A stretch of DNA of 64,000 nt, taken from the NCBI RefSeq assembly GCF_001730305.1, contig NZ_MIJY01000002.1, forward strand, positions 1 to 64,000, written 5' to 3'. The first letter of the stretch is position 1. Every line of letters starts with the position of its first letter. The translations under genes and the position numbers were made by a program. The notes beneath the pieces are model-generated. The model was not told the DNA's origin. It saw only the letters and a list, made by a program, of their open reading frames with translations, and ran no database searches. Below, in pieces: positions 8,508-18,299 of this stretch. The stretch comes from Enterococcus termitis (GTDB taxonomy: Bacteria; Bacillota; Bacilli; Lactobacillales; Enterococcaceae).

Positions 8508-10808
8508 TTGAAAAATGCTGGGGCTGTTTTCCTTTTAGCTGTTTTAACATTATTGTTTGTTGGCTATCCATCTAATCCTGTTTATGCAAAAGAGGTCGAA
8601 ACAACTTCCTCAATCGAAACGCCCACTATTGAAGAATCTGTGGATAATACGATAGAATTTTCTGCCGAATCGACAAGTGAAGAAGAAATCGATCATCAAG
8701 ATTTAACTGAACAGGCTCAAGAATCAGAACCTGTTGAGATCAACCCTGTGATGACGCCGGATCCTAGAACTGTTTCTATTGGTAATAGTACACTTAAACC
8801 ATCTATTAGCAGCGGCTCATATGGTCAAGATATTATAACGATCGCTTATGATTACAGTATTACCGTTCTAGGCTTAGCGATCAATGACAAACCGATCATT
8901 GCTATACAGTTACCCTCGGAAATAGCCAATCAATTAAATAATGATCCTCTCAAGCAACAAGATTTTTTAGCACTGCTCACAGGTACGGTTAGTTATCCAG
9001 GAACTTCCAGTCAAGATCTGCACAGTGCAACAAATAGCGTCAGTTTATCGTACAGCAGCGCGTATAATTCTGTCTATATCACATTTCCAACTAGTTCTTT
9101 AATTTTACTGCTGGGAACAAAATGGTCAGTCTCACTATCGTTTGATGTCGGAGCAATGTATAAGCGGGGAATTTCGATTCCGACAGCCGCAAATGGAACC
9201 ACCTATCCCATTAGAGGAACATTTACAGATGTAGGGAGTGGTCTAGGGGCAATCAGCATAATTATCGGCAACAATACAAGAACTGGAACAATCAATAAAA
9301 ACCAGCTGGGACTGGGAACATATCCAGTTCCTCGTGTGACTCCAGCCATGGTAAACAGTTTGTCTCATCTTCAAACAAATGTGACAGGAAATATTCAGCA
9401 AGTACAAGACAGTGGATATACTTATACTGTTCAGTTGACAATCAACCATACAGATGGAACGACGACACCCATCATAGTCAATAATATCCCCGTAGACAGC
9501 TCAGGCAATTTCAATGTGACGTTGACTTCTGCAGTGGAATATGGTGACACCTTATTTTCAATCGTCACGGCCAAATCAAAATCAAATACCGATTATATTC
9601 AAAGCGTTGCGTCTGGACTTCAATCGGTACGTTGGACGGTCAATCCTGTGAGCGCTATCAGCGTGCTTGGGGGAGAAACGCAATTGTCTGGAAATTCAGT
9701 TCAGACCGATAGAGGCGTCTATCAAGCAAAACTGCAAATAAACAACGGCACAACGTATACAACTACTTTAAATGATAATGGTACTTTTCTGTTTTCAGGA
9801 TTACCAGTATTTCAAGGGGGAGAGTCAGTTAGAGTTTGGATCCAAGGAATAAGTACACGAACAGGTTCTCCGCTTTTAGTAAGTACTGATTTCATACGAA
9901 CTGTTTCCTATCCTATTCCTCAAATATCAATCACGCAAACAGTTGAACGTAAAAATGCACAAGGAAATTGGGAAATCGCGCCTTCTGTCGTTACTGGTCA
10001 AGCAGTTCGTTATACGTTGAAGACAACGTTGATCAATCAACCAGCTGCTTGGACAAATCAGCAACTTAAATCCTCTATACCTAAAGGGGTGACACAGCTT
10101 AGTGCTGCTTCACTAACAAAAACCTCAGCAGCGGGCCTTAGTGTTCCTATAATAGGAGTCCAGCTTTTGACTGATACGAATTTAAACACGCAATATTGGT
10201 ATTACCAGAATACGCTTGCTGCCAATAATTTTGTAGAAGCAAATACCAGCTTTACGCTCCAATATACCGGAGTCGTAGCAGATGATATGGCAGATCAACC
10301 ATTGGCGTTTATAGATACCATCAATGGGAATGACGGTGGAGGTGCAGCCATTTCTACACAAAATCGCACAACGACTCTTCCTGTCAAAAGTGGGTTGCTG
10401 CGCTTTGTTCAATCGCCTACTCAGATCTCATTTACCAAAATACCTGTACCCAGCAAAAGTACAACTTACAGCCCGACCAATGTAAATTCACCGCTGGTCA
10501 TTGCAGATGGGCGAGTAACAAAAAGCCAATGGCATTTACTGCTGAGGGAAAGTCAAGCGATGCACTCGACTACAACGAATAAAACAGTGAATCAGGCCTT
10601 CACTTATCGAAAAAATGGCGTAGACTATCCAATCACTGCACTAGCATCGCAAGTATATGCCTATACTGCAACAGATGAGAATAATGTAGAAATTACCTGG
10701 AATCAGCAAAACGGTTTATTTTTAAAAATCGGCCCGGATACAAATATTAATGTAAACGAGTCGTATACAGCTGAGCTACAGTGGATATTATCTGATACAC
10801 CGCTTTAA
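8508..10808 (+). CDS. Large secreted WxL-domain cell-surface protein
   Basis: 766 residues. A signal peptide (hydrophobic AVFLLAVLTLLFVG, cleavage near VYA-KE) is followed by an acidic linker and long Ser/Thr/Val-rich beta-type domains. The C-terminus has two WxL-like elements: SQWHLLL near residue 676 and the terminal LQWILSDTPL. WxL domains bind peptidoglycan non-covalently. The start is TTG preceded by GAGGAGGAGAAGAAG. The end resembles that of the following gene, so both probably anchor the same way. The ligand is unknown. Confidence 0.8.
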   Translation: MKNAGAVFLLAVLTLLFVGYPSNPVYAKEVETTSSIETPTIEESVDNTIEFSAESTSEEEIDHQDLTEQAQESEPVEINPVMTPDPRTVSIGNSTLKPSISSGSYGQDIITIAYDYSITVLGLAINDKPIIAIQLPSEIANQLNNDPLKQQDFLALLTGTVSYPGTSSQDLHSATNSVSLSYSSAYNSVYITFPTSSLILLLGTKWSVSLSFDVGAMYKRGISIPTAANGTTYPIRGTFTDVGSGLGAISIIIGNNTRTGTINKNQLGLGTYPVPRVTPAMVNSLSHLQTNVTGNIQQVQDSGYTYTVQLTINHTDGTTTPIIVNNIPVDSSGNFNVTLTSAVEYGDTLFSIVTAKSKSNTDYIQSVASGLQSVRWTVNPVSAISVLGGETQLSGNSVQTDRGVYQAKLQINNGTTYTTTLNDNGTFLFSGLPVFQGGESVRVWIQGISTRTGSPLLVSTDFIRTVSYPIPQISITQTVERKNAQGNWEIAPSVVTGQAVRYTLKTTLINQPAAWTNQQLKSSIPKGVTQLSAASLTKTSAAGLSVPIIGVQLLTDTNLNTQYWYYQNTLAANNFVEANTSFTLQYTGVVADDMADQPLAFIDTINGNDGGGAAISTQNRTTTLPVKSGLLRFVQSPTQISFTKIPVPSKSTTYSPTNVNSPLVIADGRVTKSQWHLLLRESQAMHSTTTNKTVNQAFTYRKNGVDYPITALASQVYAYTATDENNVEITWNQQNGLFLKIGPDTNINVNESYTAELQWILSDTPL

Positions 10809-10868
10809 TGTTGATTTAGCTTCGTTATTAAGAAGTTAAAATAAAAAAATGGAAAGAAGGAAGTAAAA

Positions 10869-11609
10869 ATGAAAAAGGTATTTTTTATTTCAAGTGTTCT
10901 TGCTGTTGCGGTTATTCCTACTATTTTTTTAAGCGGAACAGCTGTTGAGGCAGCACAAGCTGGTACAATCAAGTCAAATGCAGATATTACTTTTAGTTTA
11001 GACAATTCGATCACATCCCCAGTTAATCCAACAGATCCGTCACAACCTGTTACACCTAATCCTGATGATCCTCATCAACCAGGAACTGCTGGACCGCTAA
11101 GTATCGACTATGTGTCAAATATTCATTTTGGTACACAACAAATCAAACCAGGCAGTGCTACGTATTACGCCCAGTTAGATCAAGTGAAAAATAGTGGGGG
11201 GAATTTGATTAGTGTGCCAAACTATGCACAAGTGACAGATAAACGTGGGTTAAATTTAGGCTGGAAATTATCAGTGAAACAAGATGGACAATTTGCAACG
11301 AGTGATTCTACACCAGCCGTTTTAGAAAATGCTACATTGAGTTTTTTACCGGCAATCCCTAATTCGACTCAATTACTTTCTTTAGCACCTGTTTCATTGC
11401 CTGTGACATTAGACCCAGTTGGTGATGCTACATCTAGAGTTGCAACAGCGGCTTTGTCAACAGGGATGGGTACATGGACACTAGCTTTTGGTACCGGTCC
11501 GACAGCTGCACAAGGAGTGCAATTAACAGTACCGACTGCAACGAAAAAAGTAGCATCAAGTCAATATAAAACCACACTAACGTGGATTTTGGACGATACA
11601 CCGTTATAA
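10869..11609 (+). CDS. WxL domain cell-surface protein
   Basis: 246 residues. Signal peptide with cleavage near VEA-AQ, then a Pro-rich stretch (PTDPSQPVTPNPDDP), then a classical WxL domain. The first motif is LGWKLSVKQ, and the C-terminal motif is TLTWILDDTPL at the very end. This is the typical size and layout of enterococcal WxL proteins, which attach to peptidoglycan. It lies 60 bases after the larger WxL gene with its own GAAGGAAG site, and ahead of the DUF916 partner. Confidence 0.93.
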   Translation: MKKVFFISSVLAVAVIPTIFLSGTAVEAAQAGTIKSNADITFSLDNSITSPVNPTDPSQPVTPNPDDPHQPGTAGPLSIDYVSNIHFGTQQIKPGSATYYAQLDQVKNSGGNLISVPNYAQVTDKRGLNLGWKLSVKQDGQFATSDSTPAVLENATLSFLPAIPNSTQLLSLAPVSLPVTLDPVGDATSRVATAALSTGMGTWTLAFGTGPTAAQGVQLTVPTATKKVASSQYKTTLTWILDDTPL

Positions 11610-12002
11610 AATATGAACACTGCTGGGATAGAAACGTTTGTCTCACGAGCTAAGTTCTTTAATGCTAGATGAAAAAGATCAGGAAATTCAAAATAGTGTC
11701 TAGTAACTACTGCTCTATATTGGCTCATTTTTAACGGTTTTTCATGGGAATAAGAAGAAGGTCACCAGCAAAAAGAAATGGCACTGTTTTCTTTTGCTGG
11801 TGAATGATTCTAAATAAGTAGTGATAATTTTCGAAGCGTATGGTTCTTGCTAATTGATAATAACAATTACAACGTACATCTAGGTAGGGTTCTATCATCA
11901 GCAAGTATCATATTCTAGATGACCAGGTTGTAACTCGTAGAGGTATGATCTAGTTATTTTTCGGTTACATAAAATATAGTTAGTTTAAAAGGAGTTTTCA
12001 TA
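11610..12002. other. Intergenic leader with two inverted repeats
   Basis: A 393-base gap. One hairpin (ACCAGCAAAA / TTTTGCTGGT, 11764-11802) lacks a T-run. A longer dyad follows: TACAAC plus CATCTAG (11868-11883) pairs with CTAGATG plus GTTGTA (11915-11932). A TATAGT at 11975 could be a -10 for the next gene. Confidence 0.5.
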
Positions 12003-13097
12003 ATGGGTCAGCGTGGCGTAAAAAGAGGTTTTGCCTTTATTCTATTTTTATTTTTTGTAGTGAGTGGTTCTAAGGTGTATGCTAATGAAATGGATTTTTC
12101 GGTAAAAGCTATTTTACCTGAAAATCAGCGTAGTCAAGATGTTAGTTATTTTGATTTAAGAATGACAGCAGGACAAAAACAAACGCTCAATGTTGAGCTG
12201 ACAAATGATACGGATCAGGATATTACAATCATAGCATCAGCAAATTCAGCAATAACCAATGATAATGGGATTGCAGATTATTCTCATAAAAAAACAAAAA
12301 AAGATCCTTCTGCAGAGGTAACTTTCAGTGAAATAGCACAATTACCAGAAGAGATTGTACTGCCAAAAAAATCCAAACAGACTGTGGCATGTGTCATTAC
12401 AATGCCGGAAAAAGCGTTTGATGGGTACGTTTTGGGCGGTTTGTATTTTGAACAAAAAAAAGAGGAAGCAGAGGAAACAGATAAAAACGAAAGTGTGGCT
12501 ATTGGGAATCGATTTTCTTATGTCGTAGGTGTTTTACTTAGCGAAACGGATCAGGAAGTAAAACCAGAGCTGGCCTTGAACAAAGTGGAAGCCAGTCAAT
12601 TCAACGGCAATAATAATGTAACGATGAATATTCAAAATAAACAGCCCGCAATGATTAAAACCTTGCAAATAGATGCAAAACTTTATTACGAAGATGAAAC
12701 AAAACCACGCTATGAGAATCATCAAGAAGCGTTAACGATGGCGCCAAATACTAACTTTAATTATCGGATTGATCTGAAAGAACAGCCGTTTGTTGCAGGT
12801 GATTATACGGTGAAGATCAATGCGAATGACGGCTATAAAGATTGGGCTTGGGAGCGGAAATTTACCATTAAAGAAAAAGAAGCCAAGAAGTATAACGCAA
12901 CAGCTGTAAACTTACCTCCGGAACAGAAAAAAAACGTTCCATGGGCAGCTGTGATTGGAATTGGTGCAGGGATACTTGTTATCGTTGCGGGAATTATCTA
13001 CTATTTTAAAAAGAAAATGAAAAGCCAACAACAAGCACAGCAGGAAAAATATGATACGTTGAAAAAAAGTATCGATCAAGCAACGAAAAAAAATTAA
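12003..13097 (+). CDS. DUF916/DUF3324 WxL-interacting membrane-anchored protein
   Basis: 364 residues. A signal peptide ends near VYA-NE. The DUF916 part (residues ~30-155) contains FDLRMTAGQKQTLNVELTN, and the DUF3324 part (~160-290) contains GVLLSETDQEVKPELALNKV. A transmembrane helix (~313-335, IGIGAGILVIVAGIIYYF) is followed by a Lys/Gln-rich cytoplasmic tail. Such proteins accompany WxL proteins and are thought to bind them and peptidoglycan. AAGGAG precedes ATG. No small LPXTG protein, common in such clusters, is present here. Confidence 0.92.
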   Translation: MGQRGVKRGFAFILFLFFVVSGSKVYANEMDFSVKAILPENQRSQDVSYFDLRMTAGQKQTLNVELTNDTDQDITIIASANSAITNDNGIADYSHKKTKKDPSAEVTFSEIAQLPEEIVLPKKSKQTVACVITMPEKAFDGYVLGGLYFEQKKEEAEETDKNESVAIGNRFSYVVGVLLSETDQEVKPELALNKVEASQFNGNNNVTMNIQNKQPAMIKTLQIDAKLYYEDETKPRYENHQEALTMAPNTNFNYRIDLKEQPFVAGDYTVKINANDGYKDWAWERKFTIKEKEAKKYNATAVNLPPEQKKNVPWAAVIGIGAGILVIVAGIIYYFKKKMKSQQQAQQEKYDTLKKSIDQATKKN

Positions 13098-13212
13098 CGA
13101 TTGTTAATTAAATAAAGGAATAAAAATCACATTTTCTTCAATATTCAGCAGTAATATAAACATATACTAACGAAACAACCCTTACAACTAACTTTTTCAT
13201 TTTTAACTCCTT

Positions 13213-13247
13213 GCCCGCCTTCCCCCAAAGGGCGGGTTATTCTTTTT
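13213..13247 (+). terminator. Terminator after the WxL cluster
   Basis: GCCCGCC and GGGCGGG form a GC stem followed by TTATTCTTTTT, about 115 bases beyond the DUF916 gene stop. Confidence 0.8.
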
Positions 13248-13307
13248 AATTGCAGCCTGTCTTGAAAACACACTAGTAGATTCAAGAAATTAGATTAAAC
13301 ACTTAAA

Positions 13308-13343
13308 GACTGAGTCCATAATTTCGTGAATTATACCTCAGTC
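13308..13343 (-). terminator. Hairpin downstream of the YdcF-like gene
   Basis: GACTGAG...CTCAGTC with an inner ATAATT/AATTAT stem. On the minus strand it follows the YdcF stop and is followed by a T-rich stretch. Confidence 0.6.
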
Positions 13344-13376
13344 ATTTAGCTTATAAATAGATGATAGAAACAAAAA

Positions 13377-13958
13377 TCAATGGTCAAATAGTAAACCATA
13401 TCCTAACGCACAAACTTCTCTAACATAGGTTTTGAATTTTGCGGAGGATTTTGAAACAGCAGGAAGCCCGCTAATCTCAGAGATACCTAACCGTTTTGCC
13501 AATAATTTAGAACGATACATATGAAAATCACTGGTCACGATGACTGTTTTGTCTAAGGATTGTTTTTTTTGTGCATTTTGAATGTTTTCCTTGGTACGAG
13601 TCGATGTATCTTCCAGTAAAATTTGTCGGTTAGGGATTCCATTGACTCTTAGATATTCTGCCATAACGCTGGCTTCACTGTCCGGTTCGTCGTCACCTTG
13701 TCCTCCACAGACAATAACTGTTACGTTAGGATGTTCCTTCAAGTAAGGCACAGCAGCATCTAGTCGTTCTTTTAAGACTGTGCTAGGATAGGCATTGTCT
13801 TTTGAGGAGCCTTTGACCTGTGCCCCTAAAATTAACACTGTATCTGGACTTTCTGTTGGTCGATCTTTTGTTCCGCTAAAAATCAGCAATAGAACAACTG
13901 AAGCATATATAATTCCAATTCCTATAATAATCAGCATGATTCGTTTTACCCATTTCAT
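13377..13958 (-). CDS. YdcF family (DUF218) membrane-anchored protein
   Basis: 193 residues. One N-terminal transmembrane segment (IMLIIIGIGIIYASVVLLLI) is followed by the DUF218 fold: DTVLILGAQVKG, YPSTVLKERLDAA, IVCGGQGDDEPDSEASVM and VTSDFHMYRS. Family members include SanA and YdcF; roles in envelope metabolism have been suggested but the substrate here is unknown. AAAGGAGTGG lies before the ATG on the minus strand. It stands alone, convergent with the WxL cluster. Confidence 0.88.
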   Translation of the reverse strand: MKWVKRIMLIIIGIGIIYASVVLLLIFSGTKDRPTESPDTVLILGAQVKGSSKDNAYPSTVLKERLDAAVPYLKEHPNVTVIVCGGQGDDEPDSEASVMAEYLRVNGIPNRQILLEDTSTRTKENIQNAQKKQSLDKTVIVTSDFHMYRSKLLAKRLGISEISGLPAVSKSSAKFKTYVREVCALGYGLLFDH

Positions 13959-14116
13959 TACACCACTCCTTTCTTATCCAGTTTAGTAGATAAATAAAAT
14001 GAATGGTGTTGGTTTTATATTTTTTAAACTATTTTTAACGTTTTTAATAAAAGTATAACATAGTCGTTGCGTTTATTTTATACTGTTTTAGGACGAAACA
14101 AAAAGGAGAGAACAAG

Positions 14117-14977
14117 ATGAGGACTGAGCAGGAAATGTATCGTTTGATTTTAGATGGTGCCAAAAATGATTCTAGAGTATTAGCCGTGGGATTAAACGGG
14201 TCAAGAACAAATCAACGTGCACCAAAGGATTCTTTTCAGGATTTTGATGTAGTTTATGTTGTAGAAGAAATTGCCCCTTTTATTGACGATCAAAAGTGGC
14301 TTGATCTTTTTGGTGAGCGCTTGATCATGCAGATACCGGAAGCGATGACGTTGTTCCCGCCAACTGGCAGCGGTCGTTTTACGTACTTGATGCTGTTCGA
14401 AGATGGCAATCGAATTGATCTAACACTTTGTCCGAAAGAACAAGCATGTGATTGGAATGAAAGAGACCGCTTAGCTGAAATTCTTTTAGATAAAGCAGGC
14501 ATATTACCCACTCTCCCAACAGCAACAGATGAAGATTATTGGATCAAAAAGCCAACACAAGAGGAATTTTCTGATTGTTGTAATGAATTTTGGTGGGTCA
14601 GCACGTATGTGGTCAAAGGATTGTGCCGTAATGAGTTATTTTACGCTGCGGATCATCTATATGAGCATTGTCGAAAAGAGCTTTTACGTCTTTTTTCTTG
14701 GCAGGTTGGAGGAGATAACGGGTTTGATTTTAGTGTAGGAAAAAATTACAAATACTTGCCACTTTATTTAACCGCAGAGCAAAATAAATGTCTTATGAAA
14801 ACAATGGATCTTTCGAGTGTTGAAGCAGTGTGGGCAGCACTGATCTTGCTTCAAAAGGAATTTGATGGTTTGGCACGAACATTTTCAAAAAAATGTGGGT
14901 TTACTTATGATGATGCCTTGGGGGAAAAAATGATCACATATACAAAGAAGCATCGGTTCGCGTTAGAGGAGCTGTAA
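14117..14977 (+). CDS. Aminoglycoside 6-adenylyltransferase (ANT(6)/AadE-like)
   Basis: 286 residues, the normal family length. The nucleotidyltransferase motif GLNGSRTN followed by FQDFDVVYVV supplies the metal-binding acidic residues, and GNRIDLTL is the later conserved block. Members adenylate streptomycin, but chromosomal homologues are often of unproven activity. AAAGGAGAG lies 8 bases before ATG. No mobile element flanks it, so it looks like a resident chromosomal gene. Confidence 0.88.
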   Translation: MRTEQEMYRLILDGAKNDSRVLAVGLNGSRTNQRAPKDSFQDFDVVYVVEEIAPFIDDQKWLDLFGERLIMQIPEAMTLFPPTGSGRFTYLMLFEDGNRIDLTLCPKEQACDWNERDRLAEILLDKAGILPTLPTATDEDYWIKKPTQEEFSDCCNEFWWVSTYVVKGLCRNELFYAADHLYEHCRKELLRLFSWQVGGDNGFDFSVGKNYKYLPLYLTAEQNKCLMKTMDLSSVEAVWAALILLQKEFDGLARTFSKKCGFTYDDALGEKMITYTKKHRFALEEL

Positions 14978-15390
14978 TAAGCACAATTATAAGGAAACAA
15001 GAATTATTTATACTGATTTAGTTTAAATAATTCGTAAATAATAGAAATTTAGTGAAAGATATTGTCAAATAGTCTTTTTTCCTATCGACGATATGTGGTA
15101 GAATGATAAGTGCACTGTATTAAAATTTTGATGGATACTATTTCCTTATATTTGAAGAAAAGTGAACGTGTCATTTATACATATAAAATAGATTTTTTCT
15201 CATCTATAAGCAAATTAATTGAAGATTGTCAGAAATTTAACTACACTAACGGATAAAGATACTTATCTTGTATGATCGTGTGTTATTTCAAACAATCCAA
15301 AGGAACAAGGCTTCCTATTTGGCTGCTATAGTAAGGAAGAAGTAGTGAATCAAAGTAAGTATACAAATATAAATAAAGGAAGATAGCGCA
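14978..15390. other. Long upstream region of the L,D-transpeptidase gene
   Basis: A 413-base gap. TGGTAGAAT at 15096-15104 is an extended -10-like element that would give a leader of nearly 280 bases. No riboswitch or convincing terminator was recognised in the leader. Confidence 0.4.
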
Positions 15391-16863
15391 ATGGAAAATG
15401 AAGAAACAGTCAGTCGCTCAGAAAAAAATACACGAGCATCCCAAAGCAATAATCATTCAAATAAAAAGAAGAATCGCTGGTTAGTTCCTGTTGTTGGTTT
15501 ATTAATTTGTTTATCATTGGTATTTACAGTAGGACTCTTCTACTTCCAGTCTCATTTCTTTGTTACTGCCAAAGCAAATGGAGTGGATATTGGTTTTTTG
15601 AGTGTTAAAGATGCTAAGAAGAAATTAGAGGACTTAAATAAGTCGGAGCCGGTGATTATTAAATCTAACGGCAAAGAAGAAACAATCGAATTACCTGAAA
15701 AGTATGAGATTACAGAAGAATACTTGAAACAAAGTATTGGCAATCATTCGATCAAATTACCAATCAATGAAGATTATAAGACTGAACTGCAAAATAAATT
15801 AGGTGCGCTTGCATTTGAAGAAGGTACACCAAGTCAAGACGCTAAAATTGAAAAGGTTGATGGCGTGTATCAAATCGTACCAGAGCAAATCGGAACGACG
15901 GTAGACAAAGAAGCATTGATTAATCAAGTTTTAAAGGACGTTGATGATAACAAAGGAACTTATGTCTATGATGTGAAGGATTTTTATCAAAAACCTGGCG
16001 TTACTAAAGACGACAAAGGTTTACAAGATAAATTAGCGATACTTTCTAAAAAAGAAAATAAATCAATCACATTAGATATCAATGGAGAAAAGTTGACTCT
16101 TACAAAAGAAGAGTTACAGTCATTTATGAATGAATCCGGCGATGTGGATCAAAATAAAGTTTATGCATGGGTAGAACAAACAAATCAAAAGTATGGTTCG
16201 ATTTTTAAACCAATCGTCTTTACCAATGTTCATGGAGTAACAACAAAATACAAAAATAACGGCAGCTACGGTTGGGATATCAATATGCCGCAAACAAGAG
16301 ATTTAATTGTTCAAGCAATCAACAGTGATAAAGAAACAGAAGCGATCACAGTACCGATCGATGGCGATGTAACACAATCCACAACAGTGAACAAAGATTA
16401 TGTGGAAATCGATTTAAATGATCAAAAAATGTATTTCTTTAAAGATGGTGTAAAAGTCGTTGAGACGGATGTCATCACAGGACGTTACAACAAAGGAACA
16501 GCAACTGTTCCTGGTTTCCATACTATTCTATACAAAGATACAGATACAAAACTGGAAGGCGAAATGCTGGATGGTTCTGAATACAGTGTACCAGTGAAAT
16601 ATTGGATGCCGTTGAAGAGTTATGGTGGTGTTGTGACACAGATCGGTATTCATGATGCGGATTATAAAGCAGAGTATTTCGGTAACAAAGAAGCGTATAA
16701 AACAAACTTCGGAAGTAACGGATGTATCAATACACCAGGAGAAGCAGTTGCACAAATATTTAATGGCGCGTATGCAGGTATGCCTGTAATCATTTATGGA
16801 CATATCTATGATGATGCACCAGGAGAATTTGACAAACCTGTTGATTACGGTGAACCAGCTTAG
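15391..16863 (+). CDS. Membrane-anchored L,D-transpeptidase (YkuD domain)
   Basis: 490 residues. A polar cytoplasmic tail and a transmembrane segment (VPVVGLLICLSLVFTVGLFYF, ~31-51) precede a putative peptidoglycan-binding (PG_binding_4-like) region (~60-330). The C-terminal YkuD domain has the catalytic pattern IGIHDADY and GSNGCINTPG, with the cysteine in SxGC. Such enzymes make 3-3 cross-links that bypass D,D-transpeptidases, as Ldt-fm does in E. faecium. Monocistronic, with its own terminator. Confidence 0.93.
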   Translation: MENEETVSRSEKNTRASQSNNHSNKKKNRWLVPVVGLLICLSLVFTVGLFYFQSHFFVTAKANGVDIGFLSVKDAKKKLEDLNKSEPVIIKSNGKEETIELPEKYEITEEYLKQSIGNHSIKLPINEDYKTELQNKLGALAFEEGTPSQDAKIEKVDGVYQIVPEQIGTTVDKEALINQVLKDVDDNKGTYVYDVKDFYQKPGVTKDDKGLQDKLAILSKKENKSITLDINGEKLTLTKEELQSFMNESGDVDQNKVYAWVEQTNQKYGSIFKPIVFTNVHGVTTKYKNNGSYGWDINMPQTRDLIVQAINSDKETEAITVPIDGDVTQSTTVNKDYVEIDLNDQKMYFFKDGVKVVETDVITGRYNKGTATVPGFHTILYKDTDTKLEGEMLDGSEYSVPVKYWMPLKSYGGVVTQIGIHDADYKAEYFGNKEAYKTNFGSNGCINTPGEAVAQIFNGAYAGMPVIIYGHIYDDAPGEFDKPVDYGEPA

Positions 16864-16913
16864 CATGGGAAATTGGAAATTTGTAAGATAGACTAATTTT
16901 ATAGACAAACTAA

Positions 16914-16946
16914 AGCTCGTAGCTCATGTAGTTACGGGTTTTTTCT
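16914..16946 (+). terminator. Terminator after the L,D-transpeptidase gene
   Basis: CTCGTAGCT pairs with AGTTACGGG (with wobble) and is followed by TTTTTTCTTTT. Confidence 0.75.
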
Positions 16947-17022
16947 TTTAAATTTTTGGCTTTTTTTAAGCACCTATGTAGTATAATAAGTTAGCATACA
17001 TTTCTTTTAAGGGAGGATTATT

Positions 17023-17586
17023 ATGGTTGAGTCTTTACAATTTGAAACACGAGCTGAATTTAGAGAATGGTTATCAAGAAATCATCAGTCCGATGAGGGT
17101 GTTTGGTTAGTATTTGGGAAAAATAAATCGCTAGTGACTGTGAAAGCAAATGAGGCACTCGAAGAAGCACTTTGCTATGGCTGGATTGATGGTATCATAA
17201 AAAAAATTGACGATCAGTCATACATGAAGTATTTTTCTCCACGAAGAAAAAATAGTAAATGGTCAGAAAAAAATAAGGCTCTTGTTAAGCGTTTGGAAGA
17301 AGAAGGACTTCTGACAGAGTTTGGCAAAATTAAAATTGAAGAAGCAAAAAATAATGGACAATGGAATAATGTAAATAAACTTAATGAGATAATGGATGAA
17401 CAAATCAACGAAGTAAGTAAATTGCTTCGTGCAAACAAACAAGCGTATGAAAATTTTCAAGCGATGTCTCCATCAGTAAAGAAAACCTATACCAGAGCCT
17501 ATTTTGATGCAAAAACGGAAAATGGACGAATAAAGCGTTTGGATTGGATGACTGATCGCTTGGAAAAAAATTTAAAGCCAATGTAG
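17023..17586 (+). CDS. YdeI/OmpD-associated family protein
   Basis: 187 residues. FREWLSRNHQSDEGVWLVF, EALCYGWIDGIIKKID and YFSPRRKNSKWSEKNK are the conserved blocks of the YdeI-type family. The YdeI name comes from Gram-negative homologues; no biochemical activity is established to my knowledge. GGGAGG precedes ATG by 7-8 bases. It is followed by a methyltransferase and a tautomerase gene in the same direction with short gaps. Confidence 0.85.
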   Translation: MVESLQFETRAEFREWLSRNHQSDEGVWLVFGKNKSLVTVKANEALEEALCYGWIDGIIKKIDDQSYMKYFSPRRKNSKWSEKNKALVKRLEEEGLLTEFGKIKIEEAKNNGQWNNVNKLNEIMDEQINEVSKLLRANKQAYENFQAMSPSVKKTYTRAYFDAKTENGRIKRLDWMTDRLEKNLKPM

Positions 17587-17680
17587 AAGTTATTCCAAGT
17601 TTTAGTTCATTTTGGCAATAGTTATATATATAGATGGCTGAGATTGAAAGATTTGGAGAGTTGACTAAAGGAGTGTGTTT

Positions 17681-18277
17681 ATGAATAATTTATTTGACCG
17701 TATTGCAGAACACTATGATTCACCAAAACAACTAGAATTAGCTAAGGCAATTTCGGAAAAGATAAAAACAGAACTGACCAATAGCAAAAGTAAAGTTGTA
17801 CTTGATTACGGCTGTGGAACGGGACTAGTTGGTTTGGCTCTAGCTGATAAATTTGAACAGATAGTATTTGTCGATCCATCTAAAGAAATGATCAATATCG
17901 TTGACCAAAAAATCGAACAAATGAAGCTTACAAATACGCAAACAATTGTCGATCATTTTTCAAAAGGCCACACACTTGATTTAAAAGCTGATGTAATCAT
18001 TCTGTCATTGGTCCTTCTCCACATTCCAGATACGCAAGAAATACTGGAAGCATTATACGAAGTGCTAAATCCCAAAGGTTGTTTGTTGGTTGTTGATTTT
18101 GATAAAAATGAAAAAGTTAGTCATGAAAAAGTGCATAACGGTTTTTCACAAACCGATTTGAAACAGAAACTAGAAACAATTGGGTACAAATATGTTCAAA
18201 GCGAAACATTTTATCACGGAGAACAATTATTTATGAAGCAAGATGCGTCAATGTTTCTTCTTCGTGCTGAAAAATAA
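17681..18277 (+). CDS. Class I SAM-dependent methyltransferase
   Basis: 198 residues. FDRIAEHYDSPKQ leads into motif I VLDYGCGTGLVGLALA and the acidic VFVDPS. Later IILSLVLLHIPDT matches motif IV. The start is the ATG at 17681, served by AAAGGAG; a GTG six bases earlier is less well spaced. The substrate is unknown. It is probably cotranscribed with the downstream tautomerase gene, 22 bases on. Confidence 0.87.
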   Translation: MNNLFDRIAEHYDSPKQLELAKAISEKIKTELTNSKSKVVLDYGCGTGLVGLALADKFEQIVFVDPSKEMINIVDQKIEQMKLTNTQTIVDHFSKGHTLDLKADVIILSLVLLHIPDTQEILEALYEVLNPKGCLLVVDFDKNEKVSHEKVHNGFSQTDLKQKLETIGYKYVQSETFYHGEQLFMKQDASMFLLRAEK

Positions 18278-18299
18278 AAAAAAGAGAGGTGGATGAACT

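Noticed and set aside
16528-16908. 126-residue minus-strand frame antisense to the L,D-transpeptidase gene
   Set aside because: It is the complement of the conserved YkuD catalytic region and has no plausible product.
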